Source: Cryptomeria japonica (lineage: Eukaryota; Streptophyta; Pinopsida; Cupressales; Cupressaceae). From it: 61,182 bases of DNA. Below are positions 56,639-61,182 of this stretch, piece after piece. A model generated the notes under the pieces. It was not told where the DNA came from. It ran no database searches and worked only from the letters and a program-made list of their open reading frames with translations. Within the stretch, counting starts at the first letter, position 1, and each line of letters begins with the position of its first letter. A program made the translations under genes and the position numbers. The DNA is taken from positions 205,963,364 through 206,024,545 of the forward strand of contig NC_081409.1 in NCBI RefSeq assembly GCF_030272615.1. Direction: 5' to 3'.

Positions 56639-58539
56639 AGTATGACTATCTCCTGAGGGAGACAGTATCACTGCAGATGTCCCAGCCCCTGGATCTCCAG
56701 GTGGATCATGTCTAGAAGGCCCTGTCACACCTCTGCTCTTTGTCCTCGACCCAGTCTCTCGGGATCGACTGGATCTCGACTGTGTGAAACTCTGTACTTG
56801 GCACTCCCTAGGCACCGCATCCTCATAATGTCTCCTGTAGTACTCTGCCTCCCTGAATCTCAAAGCCAACTCTCTTAGGGTGTCTCTCATCGGGCCACCT
56901 ACCATCGCTCTCTCCAAAACCTCTGCTCAAGGCTCAGCTTGACCCAACCGCTCCAAGGCAGTATCCTGCTCTGTGGTCAACTGTGTCATCTAACGCTCCT
57001 GCATCAACATTTGTGTCTGCAACTGCTGCACAGACAACTGCAGTGATCTAATATGTGCATACTCCGCACCTGCAAGGGTACCTGTGAAGGAGTACCCCCT
57101 ATCCCTCTACCTATCCTCGGTGTTGGTGGAGGTAACACATCTCACCTCCTCCTCTAGGCCGATCTCCGCACATCCTCATACCCTCCCACCACTGCTATCA
57201 CCTCCTCAACTTGCTCCTCCTCTCTAGCTCTAATTGCCAAATCCCCTCTCCCTCTATCCATTGCCACCCGCCACACAACTCTCTCTACTCGTATCCGCCT
57301 CCCACCACTGTCTCCACCCCTCTCTTCTCTCCTTCTCAACTCCAATCTCCCTCTAACTCCTCACCGACCTCTACCACCTCCTCTATCATCTCCTTCATCC
57401 CCTCCTCCTCCTCCATCACCACCTCCCTCATCTACCTCATCATCATCAAACACTGGAATCATCTCAGCTGGATTAGATATCCTGGCTACTACCCGTGCTA
57501 TGAAGAGTGCTACAAACTCGTTAGTTATCCCTGCATCCACAATCTCAAGGGCATAATCCCAAATTTGGCTGGCTGCATGAAAAAACTCCTCCATTGCCAC
57601 CTCGCTATCAATCATCGATCCCCAATCTGGAATATCCTATCTCCGTCGAGCATAAAAATGTGCTCCTTGTGGCATCCCCTACTGTCGACCATACTGCCGA
57701 AGCACCCGTCTATGCAGAAACCTCTCAATCACAAAGGGCATCCGCCCTATCAAATATCTGGTCATGAAGAGATAGGGCATCTCCATCCCATCCTCAGCCC
57801 ATACCTCGCAACCTGTATATGGTTGCCAGACAACCGTATCAATATCATCTAACACTCTCCTCCAATGCTCTAGTTTGCCCAGCTTACGCTGGACAACTAT
57901 CCCTCTGTACCCATATGCGTACGTGCATCCAATAGGCCTATCTCTATCTGCTAGTAGCCTAGCTGCAGGGATATGCTCCCACGCCCATACCTGTAGTAGT
58001 GTCACACCAGCTGATAAACTATCATAACCCAGGTACACTACCTCATGCAAATATTTGTATGAATGGGCCAGCATAGCCAACCCCCATACAAATCGATGAC
58101 CCTACGTCACCATATCCTCCAGCACCAATCCCCATCCCACTAACAGTCCCTTCGACCTACGGTCAGGACATAGAAACCCACCAATGAAACCTGCTAAGAC
58201 TGATGGCAGAGGAGCGTAATCCAAATCCAAAAACTCTTGCCAGGGGATCTCATACCTGCAAATAGTGTCATCCCGAAAAATCCGGCGAAGTGCCTCAATC
58301 CCACCCTCCTCTGTCTGCTCATAGGGTAGCAGTGCACCTACTACAGGAATCCGCAGAATCCGATAGCAATCCTCAGGCATCACTGTCATCTCGCCTGTAG
58401 CCAAATGAAAGGTGTTCGTATCGCTACGCCACCTCTCTGCCAATGCTATCAATAAACCCCAGTTTATGATAAACTGAGACATCTCTAACAAAGAGGTCAG
58501 ACCACATCTATCAATAATGTCTCTGTCTCCCTGTGTCAA
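56639..58539 (-). pseudogene. Antisense ORF with plant mobile domain (PMD), MAIN-like
   Basis: Minus strand, ATG at 58539 (MTQGDRDIIDRCGLTSLLEM). Residues about 15-110 hold the hallmark ERWRSDTNTFHLATGEMTVM, PEDCYRILRIPVVGALLPYE. Then LDLDYAPLPSVLAGFIGGFL, a stop at 58102, LAMLAHSYKYLHEVVYLGYD, AWEHIPAARLL, GIVVQRKLGKLEHWRRVLDD. Stops at 57679, 57632 and 57361; the frame holds from 58539 to 57154. Gly/Asp-rich stretch (GGGDGGGGGDEGDD), then an Arg/Glu helix, a frame change, and a C-terminal Ser/Arg-rich tail. Genes of this kind are known as captured ORFs in Tat-type elements, placed antisense between pol and the 3' LTR. Its base composition is richer in G and C than the flanks. A function of its own in the element is not known to me. 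Confidence 0.8.
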
Positions 58540-58730
58540 TCATGGTATCAATGACCATGGTCTCGAAAATCGCTCTCATGACTGTACTACTCTAAAATGC
58601 TCTTGTCAAAAATAATGCAAGTCCAATATCAGTTTCCTCATAATCTCATGGATATCAAAATCAAAATCATCTCAAAAACTTGAAAACTTTGAACAAATTT
58701 AAATCAAGTTCCACATCATATCAATCCATC
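58540..58730 (-). promoter_or_regulatory. Upstream region of the antisense ORF
   Basis: No strong promoter motif was found. The segment AACTTGAAAACTTTGAACAA at 58678 occurs again at 58945, on the other side of the 34-bp repeat, so the array lies between two direct copies of about 47 bases. Confidence 0.4.
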
Positions 58731-58935
58731 AGATCATATCAACTTGTAATACAACTCAAGTTTTAAATCATATCAACTTGTAATACAACTCAAGTTTTAA
58801 ATCATATCAACTTGTAATACAACTCAAGTTTTAAATCATATCAACTTGTAATACAACTCAAGTTTCAAATCATATCAACTTGTAGCACAACTCAAGTTCC
58901 ATATCAGCTTGTAACACAACTCAAGCTCCATAATT
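58731..58935. repeat. 34-bp tandem repeat with internal hairpin
   Basis: Five to six copies of a 34-base unit with AACTTGTAATACAACTCAAG in each; the last copies are truncated or changed. AACTTG and CAAGTT in each unit are complementary (6-bp stem, 10-base loop). It is just upstream of the PMD gene start, as a promoter or enhancer would be. Confidence 0.9.
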
Positions 58936-59184
58936 CATATCCAAAACTTGAAAACTTTGAACAAATTTAAATCAAGTTCCACATCATATCAAAATCACAT
59001 CAAAATCTATATCAACTTGAAACATCACAAATCAAATCAAGTTATCTCAGAACTCATATTGGACACACTTATCACATCAATGACAATAGACACAAAGACT
59101 AGCAAAAATACACTTATCCCAGCAGACTTGACATCAACCTACAAACTTTTCTCATTCACAAATCCCACTTTACCAACAAATTTT

Positions 59185-59650
59185 TCTATATGCGCTAAAT
59201 CATCCTGTCTGCACACTAAACTGCTTCTCATGCACTAACGTGTTTTCTCTACATGCCACCTGATCAACCCTATGTGCTAGAAAAACCCTACGCGCTCCCC
59301 TTTTCTTTGAATGCGCCCTCTAAAATACCCTACGTGCTAAAAAACCTATGCGCTAATCTACCCACTCCACACACTACACACTTAACCCTATGCGCTAGGT
59401 CACACCTACACGCTATCTTGACCTACCCATGCGACGCCCTAGAAGCCCTATGCACTAGGTTTACTCTATGTGCTACTCGTTTTGCCCTCTGTGCTACCCT
59501 GTACACCGGTGTGCTAACCTAATCTGACGCGCTACCCTAACCTAATCTGACGCGCTAGCCTAAAATTTTCGGACGCTACCCTATTCACTAAATCCTACGT
59601 GCTACAAAATTTATTGTATGGGCTACCCTTTTGACCCGATGCGCTAAAAC
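59185..59650 (+). repeat. ATGCGCTAA motif array, reverse complement of the leader motif
   Basis: About twenty copies of CCTATGCGCTA or variants (ATGCGCTAA, ACGCGCTCC, ATGTGCTAG, ACACGCTAT, ACGCGCTACC, GTGTGCTAACC), about 15-25 bases apart. ATGCGCTAA is the reverse complement of TTAGCGCAT, which is arrayed at 37575-37820 and 39315-39700 in the same strand of the same element. Confidence 0.85.
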
Positions 59651-60199
59651 GTAAAATCCGCATGAAAAGTTTAAAAAATGACCCAAAACGACAAAATCAA
59701 AAATTAAAAAAAGGGTAAAAAAGGTTGACTTATCGGTGGTCCATATGCAGTGGGCCTCCGATACCTCCGCACGTGCTCGAATTGATGAGTAGAATATGAA
59801 ATTGGCATGTTGACTTCTCTCCAAATGTAACTATCTCCAAAGTCAACAAGCACAAATGAGACAAAAAGGAATTACTTTTCCCCTTTTATAGGGTAAATCG
59901 AAATTAGGGTTCCATAGAGGAACGCGAAAATTGCTCGTGGTGTCTCATGCAAACCTACCCAACATCATTATCGTGAGATGAATCAAATGAACGCATTCCA
60001 CATAGACCAAAATTTAAAATGCTATTATCCAAATCAAATCAAATTTTTCAAAATTTTTAATTCATCTCCTGAGGGGGCATTATCAACATCATTTCTATCA
60101 AATCTGGGGCATCAAGTATCAAAACTAGGCAATGACATATCTCAAAATGACATAAAAATTGATCATAACTAAATCACGACGACACATCATTTTCTTTGA
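59651..60199 (+). other. Gypsy-2 3' end of the internal region
   Basis: No gene. CTCCTGAGGGGGCAT at 60067 and CTGGGGCATC at 60103 match Gypsy-1 near its PPT. The element stops at TTTGAATCAACA, where Gypsy-1 would go on for about 35 bases to its PPT and 3' LTR. ATAAG follows. Confidence 0.65.
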
Positions 60200-60204
60200 A
60201 TCAA
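60200..60204. repeat. Target site duplication ATAAG, right copy
   Basis: The left copy is 36013-36017, directly before the Gypsy-2 LTR. One copy of ATAAG plus the flanks gives an uninterrupted copia RT reading (GSINK then YKARL). Confidence 0.8.
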
Positions 60205-61182
60205 CAATAAGTATAAGGCTCGTCTTATTACAAAGGGGTTTTCTCAGGTGGAGGGTATTGATTACTTTGAGATCTTTGCTCATATCGACAAGATGAATTC
60301 TATTCACTTTGTACTTTCTTTGGTAGCTTCACAGGGATGGGCAGTTTTTTAGATGGATGTGAAGAGTGCTTTCTTGCATGGAGACCTTCGTGAGGAGATC
60401 TATATGGAGCAGCCTTGGGGATTTATGCAGGATTCCTCTTTTGTTTGTAGACTTCAACGTTCATTATATGGTCTCAAAAAGGATCCTCGGGCCTGGTATG
60501 AGAAGATGGACTCTTGAACTTGCTTTCCACACTCTTTACACATTGTCATTCCAATCCTACAATCTACATTCAGCGTCTTGGGGATGATATAGTTATTCTT
60601 GTGCTCTATGTTGATAATCTTATCATTACCGGTAGCTCATCCTCCTTGATTCAGGATATTCAATGAGCCTTGATGGAGCAGTTTGAGATGACAGATCTTG
60701 GCCTTCTGCACTATTTTTTTGGGCCTACAGGTTATTCAGTCTTCTGATGGGATTTCCATACTTCAGCAGAAGTATGCTCTTGATATGCTTCATAGATTTG
60801 ACATGCTTACTTGTAAGCCTGCACCCACACCATTTCAGTCAGGTGTTGGTTTGTCTACTAGTTGTTCTACACCTTCTATGGATTCTACCTTATATAGGTA
60901 GTTGGTTGGCAGTTTGTTGTACCTAACACATATGCTCTCATATCTTTCTTTTGCGGTTGGTCTTGTCTCTCGATTCTCCCATGATCCTCATGAGAGCCAT
61001 TGGCAAGCAGCCAAATGTATTTTGAGATACATTCAAGGCACTACACAGTTTGGCATTCACTACTTTAGGATCCCCTCACATTGTTGGCTTCACTGACTCA
61101 GATTGGGTTGGTGATGCTCAAGATCGGAAGTCTACTTCTGGCTTTGTTTTTTGCCTTGGTTCTGGTCCTATCACATGGTCTT
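60200..61182 (+). pseudogene. Copia-B reverse transcriptase and RNase H start, second fragment
   Basis: YKARLITKGFSQVEGIDYFE, a stop at about 60350, [20 protein letters not shown] (first catalytic Asp), SLYGLKKDPRAWYEKMD, frame changes at 60510, LCSMLIIL frame with YVDN (polymerase box YVDD changed to YVDN), LMEQFEMTDLGLLHYFF, a T-run of seven at 60713 with a frame change, VIQSSDGISILQQKYALDML, then VGSLLYLTHMLSYLSFAVGL and AAKCILRYIQGTTQFGIHY. The window ends inside RNase H (GFVFCLGSGPITWS). It is the continuation of 35880-36017. Confidence 0.85.

Larger units (their letters stand above)
36018..60199 (+). mobile_element. Gypsy-2: Tat-like Ty3-gypsy element with antisense ORF, lacking a 3' LTR
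   Basis: The left boundary is TGTAGACATA of the 5' LTR, preceded by ATAAG. The right boundary is CAACA followed by ATAAG (60200-60204). Order on the plus strand: LTR, primer site, motif array, leader, second array, gag, protease, G-patch-like segment, RT, RNase H, second RNase H, integrase, then an antisense plant mobile domain gene, a 34-bp repeat, and an array of the complement of the leader motif. Copia-C interrupts gag. Without it the element is about 16.8 kb. There is no second LTR. Confidence 0.85.

Noticed and set aside
57211-57852. Plus-strand ORF of 213 codons rich in Ser/Pro/His
   Set aside because: It is the shadow of the minus-strand PMD gene, whose domain motifs are clear.
58731-58935. 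CRISPR-like array
   Set aside because: The units are contiguous 34-bp repeats without distinct spacers, and the context is a plant retrotransposon.
1-61182. tRNA or rRNA genes
   Set aside because: No cloverleaf or rRNA core was recognised by eye; a tRNAscan run would be decisive.

Overview
The window looks like intergenic DNA of a large-genome seed plant. It is AT-rich and holds no intact host gene. It is almost entirely made of nested retrotransposons: Ty3-gypsy elements of Tat type (two RNase H domains, an antisense plant mobile domain gene), Ty1-copia elements, a plant L1-type LINE, and a DNA-transposon-like gene. A gymnosperm is my best guess; that is an inference from the style of the elements, not a demonstrated fact. 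Every coding region I can recognise is broken by stops, frameshifts, deletions or insertions.

Left part (1-11928). After a CT microsatellite and a weak minus-strand copia relic comes a 5'-truncated LINE (about 2095-5497). It keeps the zinc-binding and RNase H end of ORF2 and then carries an extra ORF. Next is a plus-strand multi-exon pseudogene (7252-9342) whose last exons are tandem copies of one exon-intron module. Convergent to it, on the minus strand, is a transposase-like gene of a family I cannot name.

Nest A (11924-31421). The transposase-like gene is split in frame by a Tat-like gypsy element, here called Gypsy-1 (11929-31416), with LTRs of 1128 and 1107 bp and target duplication CTTAT. 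Gypsy-1 has lost its gag core and its reverse transcriptase. It hosts a solo LTR (19850-21567, duplication GATAT/GATAC) and a non-autonomous copia-type element (22975-29652, duplication TATCC) that has a gag-like ORF and a long non-pol ORF instead of pol. The 5' half of the transposase gene resumes at 31417-32619.

Middle (32620-35900). There is a perfect 11-bp hairpin, about 2 kb of gene-free AT-rich DNA, a CTAT/CTAC microsatellite and a minus-strand LTR-like piece.

Nest B (35895-61182). A plus-strand copia reverse transcriptase gene (Copia-B) is split by a second Tat-like gypsy, Gypsy-2 (36018-60199), with duplication ATAAG. Gypsy-2 has a 5' LTR but no 3' LTR. Its gag is split in frame by a minus-strand copia element, Copia-C (41155-48490, duplication CCCAA). 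After pol it has an antisense plant mobile domain gene. Its leader holds arrays of a short motif (TTAGCGCATC) whose reverse complement (ATGCGCTAA) is arrayed near its 3' end. These paired arrays are the most unusual structure seen here.

Relationships. Gypsy-1 and Gypsy-2 are relatives: they share leader blocks, a duplicated cis motif after pol, and a GAGGGGGCAT box. The non-autonomous copia element shares its polypurine tract, LTR start, LTR 3' segment and primer-site type with Copia-C, so a Copia-C-like element may have mobilised it. Order of insertion read from the nesting: transposase gene, then Gypsy-1, then solo-LTR parent and non-autonomous copia; Copia-B, then Gypsy-2, then Copia-C.
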